Assembly: GCF_000695625.1 (NCBI RefSeq)
Contig: NZ_JMQI01000045.1
Span: 1-64,000 of the forward strand
Direction: 5' to 3'
Origin: Amycolatopsis rifamycinica
GTDB lineage: Bacteria > Actinomycetota > Actinomycetes > Mycobacteriales > Pseudonocardiaceae
Length of the DNA stretch: 64,000 nt
Shown: in pieces, positions 7,374 through 15,882 of the stretch
Layout: each line of letters begins with the position of its first letter
Position numbering within the stretch: position 1 is the stretch's first letter
The notes under the pieces: model-generated
What the model saw: only the letters and a program-made list of their open reading frames with translations
What the model was told of the DNA's origin: nothing
The model's database searches: none
Translations under genes and position numbers: made by a program

Positions 7374-8597
7374 TCAGCAGTGCGGGGCGACCGGCTGGTC
7401 CGAACCCGTCTGCAGGTAGGTGTCGGACACGTAGTGCCCGGGGCCGATCCGGTCCCAGATGTTGCCGGTGCCGAACTTGCCGGTGACGGTGTCACCCTCG
7501 ACGTAGCACTCGATGTTCACCTTGGCGTAGTTCGCCGCGAGACCCTTGATGGCGGCCGTCGTGCTGGCGCTCGCCCGGACGTTCATCGGGTCGCCTGCCG
7601 TGCTGACGACGCCGGTCGGGCCGGAGCCGGTCCACAGGTAGGTGACGTTGACGTTGCCGTTGTCCGACATGCCGAGCCCGTCCCAGAAGACGCCGTCGGC
7701 GAGGTCGATGCCGGCCGGATTCTGCACCTTGTAGCCGAGACCGCTCTTGCCGCCGTTGTAGCCGTTGTAGTAGGCCGCGTACGCCTCGGGCTGGCCCTGC
7801 GGCAGGTCCTTGAACTTGGTGCGCACCGACGCCGGGTTCCAGTAGTCGTCCTGCTCGTTCCACGGGCCGACGTCCCACACCGGCGCGTACTCGCACTTGC
7901 TGCCGTCGGTCCGGCAGACGCGGACGGAGTAGTTGCCGGTTCCCTTGGGCGCCAGCCCCTTGCCGGACGGCAGCGCGACGAAGTGGTCGCGGCTGGTGAT
8001 GACGTGGCCGTTGGCGGTGGTGCCGCCGGGCAGGCCCTCGCGGGTGCCGTAGACCTTGTAGGTCAGTTCGGTCCCGGCGGTCAGGGCGTTGACCTGCGGG
8101 GCGCTGTCGGCGCTGAGCGCGACGCTCCTGACCGACGGGCGCACGCCGTCGGTGCTGGTGTGCAGGCTGATCCGCACCTGCACCTCGCTCACGGTGCTCT
8201 TCAGCGTGGTGCCCGCGGGGGTCCACTCGGTCCAGTCGTGCACGCCGGTCCGGCCGCGGACGTCGACGTCGACCGACGTGCCCTTGGGGGTGTCGGCCGT
8301 CAGTTCCGCGCTGACGCGGTTGACCGGCGAGCCGAGCCGGTGTTCGGCGGTGGTCAGGCTGCCCTCGCTGCCGGCGAACACCCGGGCGGTCCGGTGCCAC
8401 GCGGCGTCGGCCAGGGTGAGCGTCCCACCCGCGCCGGTGACGTTGACGTCGTCGCTGTCCACACTGGACAGATCAGCGGTCCACTGGGTGCCGTCGGGCG
8501 CCGTGGCGGCCTGCGCGGGGGCTCCGGCCAGCGCCGTCACCGCCCCGGCGGCCAGAACCGCCGCGGTCACGCGGCCGGCCTTCTTGATCCGGATCAT
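7374..8597 (-). CDS. Secreted protein with double-psi-barrel-like region and C-terminal SH3-like domain
   Basis: A 407-residue secreted protein starting at ATG 8597 after AGGAG, with a signal peptide ending near PAQAATA. Residues 35-170 form a beta-rich region. The middle (about 185-320) has features of a double-psi beta-barrel of the RlpA/expansin kind: GGTTANGHVI, a paired Cys segment VCRTDGSKCEY, then VWDVGPWNEQDDYWNP. The C-terminal 70 residues (GDPMNVRASAS to VAPHC) are a bacterial SH3-like domain, which usually binds peptidoglycan. The same domain, ending VAPDC, occurs in the protein at 12703. The upstream region carries heptamer repeats shared with that gene. Likely wall-associated; enzymatic activity uncertain. 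Confidence 0.75.
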   Translation of the reverse strand: MIRIKKAGRVTAAVLAAGAVTALAGAPAQAATAPDGTQWTADLSSVDSDDVNVTGAGGTLTLADAAWHRTARVFAGSEGSLTTAEHRLGSPVNRVSAELTADTPKGTSVDVDVRGRTGVHDWTEWTPAGTTLKSTVSEVQVRISLHTSTDGVRPSVRSVALSADSAPQVNALTAGTELTYKVYGTREGLPGGTTANGHVITSRDHFVALPSGKGLAPKGTGNYSVRVCRTDGSKCEYAPVWDVGPWNEQDDYWNPASVRTKFKDLPQGQPEAYAAYYNGYNGGKSGLGYKVQNPAGIDLADGVFWDGLGMSDNGNVNVTYLWTGSGPTGVVSTAGDPMNVRASASTTAAIKGLAANYAKVNIECYVEGDTVTGKFGTGNIWDRIGPGHYVSDTYLQTGSDQPVAPHC

Positions 8598-8654
8598 CCC
8601 CGGTTCTCCTCTCGCACCTGTTCGTTCGAAGGTGGCGAAAGACTGACGGGACGG

Positions 8655-8672
8655 CGTACATGATCCGTACAA
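8655..8672 (-). promoter_or_regulatory. SARP-type heptamer direct repeat upstream of 7374-8597
   Basis: On the minus strand TTGTACG (8672-8666) and ATGTACG (8661-8655) are separated by four bases, an 11-bp period on one helix face. This is the geometry of SARP targets. A matching element precedes the gene at 12703, and an AfsR-type SARP is encoded between them. Confidence 0.65.
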
Positions 8673-8699
8673 GCAGATTGTGCGGAGGCGGCCTGAGAG

Positions 8700-9647
8700 C
8701 TACGCGCCGGGCAGCAGAAGCCCGGGCGGCGGGGTCTCCCACGGATCGAACACGGGTGGGGCGGTGTAGTCGTCGAGGCTGACCTTGGAGAGGTCGACTT
8801 CGCCGCCGGTGAACCGGGCGCCGCGGAAGGACACTTCGCCGCCGGTGAAGGCGGCGCCGTCGAACTGGACGCGGCCGGCGCCGAACTCGGCGTTGTCGAA
8901 CGTCACCCGGGCGTCGCCACTGAACACCGCGCCACCGAACCAGACTTCGCCGCCGTCGACGTGCATGCCGTCGAACGACGTCCAGCCGCCGGGGAACCGG
9001 GCGAGGCTGAGCAGGAGCCGGCCGCCGGTCAGGTGGATGTCCGCGAAGTCCGCCGAGCGGAGGACGGCCCGGAGGAGGTTGAACTCGTGGCCCTGCCAGC
9101 CGACGGGCGCGCCCGGGCGCAGGTGGTCGCTGATCACGCTCGTGATCGAGAGGCGCACCTCGGATTCCTCGTCGTGGTACCACGGCGAATCGAGCACGGG
9201 CTCGTACGGGATGCGCAGGTACGCGCACAGCACGTCGATGCACACCTGGCGTTGCTCGGCCCATTCGTCGGCGAGGCCGGCCATGGCGTACAGCCCGGCG
9301 AGCCGGACGGCCGGCTTTTCGTGGCCGATCTGGGTGCACGCGGTGGCGAACCGCTCGTTCAAGACCTTGACGTGCTCGCGCGCTTCGGCCGCCTCGCCGA
9401 TCCGTTGCTTGCGGTAGGCGACGACCAGCGCGACCACCCCGCCGACGCCCGCCACGACCGACAACGCGATCTTGATGACGTTCAGCTTCGTGTCCGGGCC
9501 GGGTGCGGCCGGCAGTCCCAGCGCCAGCCACAACAGCACGGTCGCGGCCGCGAACACGCCGAGCCCGATCAGGACCACCGCGACGAGGTGCCGCCGGATC
9601 GACCACAGCTGCGTGTCCCGGCCACGCCGGGAAGGTGTCGAAGGCAC
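8700..9647 (-). CDS. Membrane protein with C-terminal pentapeptide-like repeats
   Basis: A 315-residue protein. Two hydrophobic segments lie at about residues 20-45 and 55-80, followed by a helical region (EHVKVLNERFATACTQIGHEKPAVRLAG and onward). The C-terminal 100 residues contain degenerate pentapeptide-like repeats (ADFADIHL, VTFDNAEFGAG, VSFRGARF, with Phe/Leu every fifth residue). The N-terminal half resembles the helical domain preceding pentapeptide repeats in many actinobacterial proteins. GTG 9647 lies 7 bp after the stop of the SARP gene; the longer reading frame to 9725 would overlap that gene. The two are probably co-transcribed. Function unknown. Confidence 0.7.
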   Translation of the reverse strand: MPSTPSRRGRDTQLWSIRRHLVAVVLIGLGVFAAATVLLWLALGLPAAPGPDTKLNVIKIALSVVAGVGGVVALVVAYRKQRIGEAAEAREHVKVLNERFATACTQIGHEKPAVRLAGLYAMAGLADEWAEQRQVCIDVLCAYLRIPYEPVLDSPWYHDEESEVRLSITSVISDHLRPGAPVGWQGHEFNLLRAVLRSADFADIHLTGGRLLLSLARFPGGWTSFDGMHVDGGEVWFGGAVFSGDARVTFDNAEFGAGRVQFDGAAFTGGEVSFRGARFTGGEVDLSKVSLDDYTAPPVFDPWETPPPGLLLPGA

Positions 9648-9654
9648 GGCGGCC

Positions 9655-12588
9655 TCAGGCGGAGGCGATGTGCGGCCGCTCGGCCACCCCGGCCGCCGGC
9701 TCCTTCGGCCGCGTCGACAGCTCACGCCAGATCGCCAGCGCCCGCTCCGAGTAGTCCCGCGACCGCTCCGGCTGCAGCAGCGCCCGGTGCAGCTCCCCGA
9801 GCAGCTGCGACACCTCGGCCTCCGACCGCCGGTCCCCGTTCCGGCGATGCACCGCCAGCGAGTTCACCAGCAGCAGCTGGGCGTGCGCGAAATCCCCGCT
9901 GTGCAGGCACAGCTCGCCGAGGTTCTGGTTCGCGTAGCCCACGCAGTGGTCGTCACCGAGGTCGGTGAAGATCGCGATCGCCCGGTCGACGTGCTCGCGG
10001 GCCGCGGCCAGGTTGCCCTGGTGCTGGAACAGCAGGCCCAGTCGCTTGAGCGCGTGCGCCTCGCGGTGGCGGTCGCCGATCGCGGCCGACAGCTCCAGTG
10101 CGTCCGTGATCCAGCGCTTCGCCGCCGCGTAACACCCCCGGGACATCCACACCGCTCCGGCGCCGAGGCGGGCCACCGCTTCGCCGTTCGGGTCGCCGGC
10201 CTCCGCGAACAGCTCCAGCGCCTCGTGGCAGTGGTCGAGGGCCAGGTCGTCCTCGCCCTCGAAGCGGAGGATCGTCGAGAGCCCGGTCAGCGCGACGGCG
10301 ACGCCCTGGGCGTCATCGACCTTGTCGAACAGCTTCTTCGACTCCTCGAACGCCACCCGCGCCTCGGCGTACTCGTCCTGGTAGAGCAGGTACTGCCCGA
10401 GGTTGCGCTGGACGATCGCCTCGGCGCGCGCCGAGCCGGTCCGGCGGGCCGCCGCCAGCGCGACCAGGTGCGTGCTGTGCCAGTCGTCCTGCGGGCCCCT
10501 GAGGTCGAAGTACGGCGTCAGCGCCGAAGCCAGCTGCCAGGACAGGTCGTCGAACCCGTGCCGGGCGGCCAGCGAGACCGCCGCGACCGTGGTGTGCCGC
10601 TCGGCCGCGAACCACGTGGCCGGGTCGTCGGGCAGGACGCCGCCGGGCACGCCGGGGCGCGGCAGCTCGTCGTCGCAGTACATGCCGAAGAAGTGCAGCG
10701 GCATCCGGCGGGCCGCCTCGAGCGCGAGCCCCAGGTAGCCCTCCAGCACCCGCCGCAGGCCGGCCCGGGTCTTCGCCGCGTCACTGCGCTCGGCGAGCTC
10801 CACCGCGTACACGCGCAGGAGGTCGTGCAACCGGTAGCGCGGCTGCCCGGCCGAGTCGGAGCCGACGAGCTCGACGAGGTGGCCGTCGACCAGCACGTCG
10901 AGGACGTCCTCGGCGTCGCGGCGGCCCAGCACGGCCGCCACCGCCCACGCCGGGAACTGGACCGGCCCGAGCAGGCCCAGCCCGCGGAACGCGGTCGCCG
11001 CCGACATCGGCAGCAGGTCGTAGGACAGGGTCACGCTCGCGCGGACGGCGAGGTCGCCGACGCGCAGCTCGTCGAGCCGGCGGCGCTCGTCGCCCAGCCG
11101 GTCGGCCAGCAGCCGCAGCGTCCAGCCCGGCCGGTGCGTCAGCTTCGCGCCCGCCACCCGGATCGCCAGCGGCAGGTGCCCGCACTGGCGCAGGATCGCC
11201 GCGGCGCTGTCGGGCTCGGCGGCCACCCGTTCCGCGCCGACGATGCCTTCCAGCAGCCGCGCGGCCTCGGCCTCGGGCAGCAGGTCGACGTCCACCGGCT
11301 TCGCGCCGGCGAGCCCGGGCAGCCGGATCCGGCTGGTCACCAGGACCCCGCAGGCCCCGGCGCCGGGCAGCAGCGGCCGCACCTGGGCCTCGCTGCCGGC
11401 GTCGTCGAGCACCACGCACATCCGCCGCCCGGCCAGCCGCGACCGCAGCAGCGCCGAGCGCTCGGCCAGCTCGCGCGGCAGGCCGGCGTCCGGGATGCCC
11501 AGCGTGCGCAGCAGCTCGGCGAGCACGCTCATCGGCGCCCGCGGCGACGACGACGTGCCGGCCAGGTCGACGTGCAGCTGGCCGTCGGGGAACTCGTCGC
11601 GGACCGCGTGCGCGACCCGGACGGCGACCGCCGACTTGCCGACGCCGGGCGCGCCCGACAGCACGATCACCGCGGGCGTTCCCGAGTCCGCGCGTTCCTT
11701 CAGCAGGGTGACGACGTCGTGGATCAGGGTGTCGCGGCCGGTGAAGTCCGGCAGGTCCAGGGGCAGCTGGCAGACCGGGGCGACGTCGGCGGCGCGGGAG
11801 AGGAGGCCGGTTTCCGGCACCAGGGTCGCGCGCAGCTCCTGCAGCCGGGCCCCCGGTTCGGCGTCGAGCTCTTCGCGCAGGACCCGCTCGGCCGACTCGT
11901 ACGCCTCGATCGCGTCGCCGGTCCGGCCCGTGGCGCGCAACGCCACGATCAGCTGCGCCCAGAGTTCTTCGCGCAGCGGGTGCTCGGTGACCAGCCCGCG
12001 CAGTTCGGCGATGGCCTCCCCGGAGCGGCCGAGGCCGATCCGGGCGCGCAGCCGCTGCTCCTGCACCGACAGCCGCAGCTCGGCGAGCCGGGCGACGGTC
12101 GCGCCCCAGCTGTGGTCGTGCGGCAGGCCTTCGAGGACTTCGCCGCGCCACAGCGCGTCGGCCTTGTCGAGGAGTTTGAGGGCGCTTTCGGCTTCGCCGC
12201 GGTCGAGCGCTTCCTGTGCTTCACCGGCCAACGCGGCGAAAGCGAGGTGGTCCAGTTCGGCCGGCGACGCGGTCAGCAGGTAGCCGGAAGCCCGGCTGCT
12301 GATCCGCTCGCCGAGGGCGGGGTCGATTTCGGCGAACCGCCTCCGCAGCGAATGCACGTACGTGCGGATGTTCGCCGCGGCCGACCGCGGCGCCGATTCC
12401 GGCCACAGCACTTCCACCAGCACGTCGGTCGAGACGACGACGTTCGGCTGCAGGGCCAGCGCGGCCAGCAGCAGCCGGGGCTTCGGGCCGCCGAGGGCGA
12501 TCACCCGCCCGGCGGCGGTGACCTCCAGCGGACCGAGGACGCGGATGGTCAGCGAGGTGGTCTCAACCTGCCCGATGAGTTCCCCCAT
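9655..12588 (-). CDS. AfsR-type SARP transcriptional regulator (winged helix, BTAD, NB-ARC, TPR)
   Basis: A 977-residue regulator. Residues 13-105 form an OmpR-type DNA-binding winged helix (VLGPLEV... NIRTYVHSLRRRF). Residues 110-255 are the bacterial transcriptional activation domain. An NB-ARC ATPase module follows, with P-loop GAPGVGKSA at 312-320 and a Walker B-like CVVLDDAG. The C-terminal third is a row of tetratricopeptide repeats. The architecture matches AfsR, which binds promoter direct repeats and recruits RNA polymerase. It is transcribed divergently from the SH3-protein gene at 12703 across 114 bp and precedes a pentapeptide-like gene. Both flanking SH3-protein promoters have matching heptamer repeats, which makes it the obvious candidate regulator. 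Confidence 0.9.
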   Translation of the reverse strand: MGELIGQVETTSLTIRVLGPLEVTAAGRVIALGGPKPRLLLAALALQPNVVVSTDVLVEVLWPESAPRSAAANIRTYVHSLRRRFAEIDPALGERISSRASGYLLTASPAELDHLAFAALAGEAQEALDRGEAESALKLLDKADALWRGEVLEGLPHDHSWGATVARLAELRLSVQEQRLRARIGLGRSGEAIAELRGLVTEHPLREELWAQLIVALRATGRTGDAIEAYESAERVLREELDAEPGARLQELRATLVPETGLLSRAADVAPVCQLPLDLPDFTGRDTLIHDVVTLLKERADSGTPAVIVLSGAPGVGKSAVAVRVAHAVRDEFPDGQLHVDLAGTSSSPRAPMSVLAELLRTLGIPDAGLPRELAERSALLRSRLAGRRMCVVLDDAGSEAQVRPLLPGAGACGVLVTSRIRLPGLAGAKPVDVDLLPEAEAARLLEGIVGAERVAAEPDSAAAILRQCGHLPLAIRVAGAKLTHRPGWTLRLLADRLGDERRRLDELRVGDLAVRASVTLSYDLLPMSAATAFRGLGLLGPVQFPAWAVAAVLGRRDAEDVLDVLVDGHLVELVGSDSAGQPRYRLHDLLRVYAVELAERSDAAKTRAGLRRVLEGYLGLALEAARRMPLHFFGMYCDDELPRPGVPGGVLPDDPATWFAAERHTTVAAVSLAARHGFDDLSWQLASALTPYFDLRGPQDDWHSTHLVALAAARRTGSARAEAIVQRNLGQYLLYQDEYAEARVAFEESKKLFDKVDDAQGVAVALTGLSTILRFEGEDDLALDHCHEALELFAEAGDPNGEAVARLGAGAVWMSRGCYAAAKRWITDALELSAAIGDRHREAHALKRLGLLFQHQGNLAAAREHVDRAIAIFTDLGDDHCVGYANQNLGELCLHSGDFAHAQLLLVNSLAVHRRNGDRRSEAEVSQLLGELHRALLQPERSRDYSERALAIWRELSTRPKEPAAGVAERPHIASA

Positions 12589-12662
12589 GTCCCGGACTCT
12601 AGGACCCGTCCGGCGCAGGGGCTAGATCCATTCGGAGTGTGTGGGCATACCCACTGCGCGCT

Positions 12663-12680
12663 TTGTACGAGACGTGTACG
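12663..12680 (+). promoter_or_regulatory. SARP-type heptamer direct repeat upstream of 12703
   Basis: TTGTACG (12663-12669) and GTGTACG (12674-12680) with a 4-bp spacer, an 11-bp period. The downstream bases (GCGTGCAG...CTT) also partly match those after the repeat at 8655-8672. An inverted repeat GTGGG-CATA-CCCAC lies just upstream at 12641-12654 in the same divergent promoter region. Confidence 0.65.
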
Positions 12681-12702
12681 GCGTGCAGCCACGCTTCCGG
12701 CC

Positions 12703-13359
12703 ATGAAGCGTTCGAAACTCCGGCGTATCGCCGGTTCCGGCCTGGTCATGGCCGCGGTCGGCGCGCTCCTGACCGGCGGCGCGATCGAGGCGTCGGCGGC
12801 GGCGAGCGGCACCGTGAAGACCGCGGGTGACCCGCTCAACGTCCGCCGGGCGCCCACCGCGAGCGCCACGGCCGTCAAGACCGTCGCGAACGGCGCCACC
12901 GTCACCATCGACTGCCAGGTCAACGGCACGTCCGTGACCGGCACCTACGGCACGGGCACGTTGTGGGACTACGTGCCCGCGCTCGGGGGGTACATCTCGG
13001 ACACCTACGTCTTCACCAACTCCGACACGCGGGTCGCACCGGACTGCGGCGTCGGCTCGGGCAGCGGCCAGTGCGCCGACGCCTGCGCGGGCGAGGCGCA
13101 GTACCGCGCGTCCGACTCGCACTTCCTGGTCTACGACACGAATTCCGACGGCTACTCCGCCGTCGTCGCCTACTGGCTCAAGGGCGGCGCCGGGCCCTTC
13201 TACGTCTGGAACTCCACCGGCGAGGGCACCAAGACCGACAAGGCCGTCACGGTCCCGCACGGCGGCTGGGTCTTCTACAAGGTGTGCGTCGCCAACTACA
13301 CGACCGCCAAGCCGGACCTCAAGTCCTGCAGCGACGGCATCACCGACTTCGCGGCCTGA
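12703..13359 (+). CDS. Secreted SH3-like domain protein
   Basis: A 218-residue secreted protein with a signal peptide (MKRSKLRRIAGSGLVMAAVG to about residue 33, ASAAA). An SH3-like domain at about 35-110 (GDPLNVRRAPTAS through RVAPDC) is paralogous to the C-terminal domain of the protein at 7374-8597. The remaining 105 residues contain four or more Cys (CADACAGE, KVCVAN, LKSCSD) and look like a small disulfide-stabilised beta domain. The ATG lies only 22 bp after the heptamer repeats, so the transcript may be leaderless or nearly so. PhoD follows 30 bp downstream. Probably cell-wall-associated. Confidence 0.75.
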   Translation: MKRSKLRRIAGSGLVMAAVGALLTGGAIEASAAASGTVKTAGDPLNVRRAPTASATAVKTVANGATVTIDCQVNGTSVTGTYGTGTLWDYVPALGGYISDTYVFTNSDTRVAPDCGVGSGSGQCADACAGEAQYRASDSHFLVYDTNSDGYSAVVAYWLKGGAGPFYVWNSTGEGTKTDKAVTVPHGGWVFYKVCVANYTTAKPDLKSCSDGITDFAA

Positions 13360-13389
13360 GGCGCGTCCACCACGAGAAAGGGCTTTCCC

Positions 13390-14961
13390 ATGGGTCAGGT
13401 CAACCGGCGCAAGGTGCTGCTCGGCGGGCTCGCCGCGGTCACCGCCACCGCGGCTTCGGCGGCGCTGCCGTCGTGGGCGAACGCCCGCACCACGGCCGCC
13501 GCCCCCGCCGTCCGCGATCCCTTCCAGCTCGGCATCGCCTCCGGCGATCCGCTGCCCGACAGCGTGGTGCTGTGGACGCGGCTCGCGCCCGCGCCGCTCA
13601 GCCCGGACGGCTTCGGCGGCATGCCCGACGCCACCTACGCGGTCGACTGGGAGATCGCGAACGACGAAGCGTTCAGCTCGGTCGTGCAGCGCGGCTCGGT
13701 GGACGCCGTCCGCGCGTCCGGGCACAGTGTCCACATCGAACCGGTCGGCCTGCAGCCGGCGCGCGAGTACTTCTACCGGTTCAAGAGCTCCGGCTACCTC
13801 TCGCCGGTGGGCCGGACGCGCACGGCGCCCGCTGCCGGCGCCGCGGTCAACCGGCTCAAGTACTGCTTCAGCTCCTGCCAGCACTGGGAGGAGGGCTACT
13901 ACCACGCCTACAAGGGCATCGTGGCCGACGACCCGGACCTGGTGCTGTTCCTCGGCGACTACATCTACGAGAAGAAGTCGGGCCGCACCGCGCAGGAGCG
14001 CAACCCCCGCAGCCTGGCCTTCACCGAGGACGTCACCACGCTCGCGCAGTACCGCGCCCGGCACGCCCAGCACAAGACCGACGCCGACCTGCAGGCCGCG
14101 CACGCGATCGCGCCCTGGATCGTCGTGTTCGACGACCACGAGGTGATGAACAACTGGAACGGCACCACCTCGCCGGCCCCGGCCGCGCGCAAGGCCGCCG
14201 GGTTCCAGGCCTTCTACGAGAACACGCCGATCCGGTCGACGGCCAAGCCCAACGGCGCGTCGATCCAGCTGTACCGGCAGCTGATGTGGGGCAGCCTGGC
14301 CCGGTTCCACCTGCTCGACACGCGCCAGTACCGCAGCGCCCAGGTCCCCGACCCCGCCGGCGACGCCGGTCCGGCCTGCACCGACATGCGCAGCACGTCC
14401 CGCAGCATCCTCGGCGGCACGGAGGAGGCGTGGCTGCTCAAGCAGTTCGAGTCGCACCCCGCCACCTGGGACTTCCTGGGCCAGCAGGTCTTCTTCGCCA
14501 CGCGGGACGCCGACGGCGACAAGGCCACCTGCGAGAGCAACGACTCCTGGCAGGGCTACGAGGCCTCCCGCAACCGGATCCAGCAGGGCTGGGTCGACCG
14601 CAAGGTCGCCAACCCGGTCGTGCTGACCGGTGACGTCCACCGGCACTGGGCCGCCGACCTGCGGCTCGACTACTTCGACCACAGCGACCCGGTGATCGGC
14701 TCGGAGCTGGTCACGACGTCGGTGACGAGCAACAGCGACACCGCCGGCGCGCCCAGTGCGACCTGGTACGCGAACAACCCGCACGTCAAGTACTGCAAGG
14801 GCGAGCGCGGCTACGTCCGCGTCACGACCACGCCGTCGGAGATGCGGGCGGACTTCATGACGACGTCCGACACCAGCGTCTATGACCCGGCATCGGTGGT
14901 CATCAAGAACGACCGCAGTTACGTGGTGCAGGCCGGGAAGGCCGGTCTCCAGCAGGTCTGA
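13390..14961 (+). CDS. phoD: Alkaline phosphatase / phosphodiesterase PhoD
   Basis: A 523-residue secreted metallophosphatase. A Tat signal is present (NRRKVLLGG and hydrophobic stretch to about residue 32), expected because PhoD is exported folded with its Fe/Ca cofactors. The N-terminal beta domain begins DPFQLGIASGDPLPDSVVLW. Metal-site motifs follow: SSCQHW, DLVLFLGDYIYE, VVFDDHEVMNNW and LTGDVHRHW. It releases phosphate from extracellular phosphomonoesters, phosphodiesters and possibly teichoic acids. It sits 30 bp after the SH3-protein gene and may be co-transcribed. No PhoP box was recognised. Confidence 0.92.
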   Translation: MGQVNRRKVLLGGLAAVTATAASAALPSWANARTTAAAPAVRDPFQLGIASGDPLPDSVVLWTRLAPAPLSPDGFGGMPDATYAVDWEIANDEAFSSVVQRGSVDAVRASGHSVHIEPVGLQPAREYFYRFKSSGYLSPVGRTRTAPAAGAAVNRLKYCFSSCQHWEEGYYHAYKGIVADDPDLVLFLGDYIYEKKSGRTAQERNPRSLAFTEDVTTLAQYRARHAQHKTDADLQAAHAIAPWIVVFDDHEVMNNWNGTTSPAPAARKAAGFQAFYENTPIRSTAKPNGASIQLYRQLMWGSLARFHLLDTRQYRSAQVPDPAGDAGPACTDMRSTSRSILGGTEEAWLLKQFESHPATWDFLGQQVFFATRDADGDKATCESNDSWQGYEASRNRIQQGWVDRKVANPVVLTGDVHRHWAADLRLDYFDHSDPVIGSELVTTSVTSNSDTAGAPSATWYANNPHVKYCKGERGYVRVTTTPSEMRADFMTTSDTSVYDPASVVIKNDRSYVVQAGKAGLQQV

Positions 14962-14977
14962 AGCTACGCTGCATGAG

Positions 14978-15604
14978 GTGAACGACGAACTGGGCCTGCG
15001 GGAGCGCAAGAAGCTCCGCACGCGGGCGGCGATCTCGGCGGCGGCGATCGAGCTCTTCCTCGAGCGCGGGTTCGACGCCGTCGGGGTCGCCGAGGTGGCG
15101 CGGGCGGCCGAGGTGTCCAAGAGGACGCTTTTCGCGTACTTCCCGGCCAAGGAGGACCTCGTGCTGCACCGGTTCGCCGACCACGAGACCGACGCGGCGG
15201 ACGTCGTCCGCGGCCGCCGGCCGGACCAGGGACCCCTGTCCGCGTTGCGGGAGGCGTTCGTGCGGGGGCTGGCGGAGCACGAGCCGGTGACCGGGTTGTG
15301 CGATGCCCCCGCGGTTGTCGCGGTGTTCCGCCTGGTCACCGGCACGCCGGCGCTGGTCGCGCGGCTGGCGGAGTTCACCGGCGCGGGGGAGGCGGCGCTG
15401 GCCGCCGCCCTCGCCGAGGCCGGTGTCCCGGCCCCGGACGCGGGCCTGGCCGCGGCGCAGATCACGGCGATCCGGCGGACGCTGGCCGAAGCGAACATGG
15501 CCGCGGTCGCCGCCGGCGTCCCCGCGCGGGAGCGGCTCCCGGAGGCCCGGGCGACGGCCGAACGGGCGTTCACCATGCTGTCGTCCGGCGTAGGGTTCGC
15601 CTGA
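14978..15604 (+). CDS. TetR family transcriptional regulator
   Basis: A 208-residue regulator starting at GTG 14978, 16 bp after phoD. The helix-turn-helix spans residues 14-60 (RTRAAISAAAIELFLERGF, then VAEVARAAEVSKRTLFAYFPAKEDL). The ligand-binding half ends with Ala-rich helices. The N-terminal LRERKKLRTR is typical of regulators near secondary or redox metabolism genes. Its target is not evident; phoD and the upstream genes are candidates by proximity only. Confidence 0.85.
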   Translation: MNDELGLRERKKLRTRAAISAAAIELFLERGFDAVGVAEVARAAEVSKRTLFAYFPAKEDLVLHRFADHETDAADVVRGRRPDQGPLSALREAFVRGLAEHEPVTGLCDAPAVVAVFRLVTGTPALVARLAEFTGAGEAALAAALAEAGVPAPDAGLAAAQITAIRRTLAEANMAAVAAGVPARERLPEARATAERAFTMLSSGVGFA

Positions 15605-15719
15605 CCACCGCCGGAGGTGCCGCATTCACGGCCGGGCCATGAAAAACACACGGGGCACCCGGGCCCGGCGAAGGTAGACTCCGAGAATCCTGAATGGACA
15701 CCGGAACCACCGAACACAA

Positions 15720-15756
15720 GGGGACCCGCGCCCGGCTGGGGGTGGCGCGGGTCCCC
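15720..15756. terminator. GC-rich hairpin terminator downstream of TetR
   Basis: A 13-bp perfect stem, 15720-15732 against 15744-15756, with an 11-nt loop. It lies between the convergent TetR and GH63-like genes, so it may serve both strands. Confidence 0.8.
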
Positions 15757-15848
15757 CGGCCAGCGGCCACAGTGGACAGTCAGCGGGCGACGGCCGTCAC
15801 GACCTCGGCGCGGCGAAGAAGGTCCAGTACTTGGGCGAGCTGATCGGA

Positions 15849-15879
15849 CCGCCCGGCCGCCCCCGACGCGGCCGGGCGG
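15849..15879. terminator. Hairpin terminator downstream of GH63-like gene
   Basis: A 12-bp perfect stem, 15849-15860 against 15868-15879, with a 7-nt loop. It ends 4 bp from the stop codon of the minus-strand GH63-like gene. Confidence 0.8.
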
Positions 15880-15882
15880 CCG

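Noticed and set aside
9472-13359. A 1295-codon plus-strand open frame
   Set aside because: It is antisense to the SARP gene, which has clear domains; only its last 218 codons (from 12703) are a real gene. High GC keeps antisense frames open.
12622-15717. A 1031-codon minus-strand open frame opposite phoD and TetR
   Set aside because: Shadow of phoD; no folded-protein pattern and no ribosome binding site.
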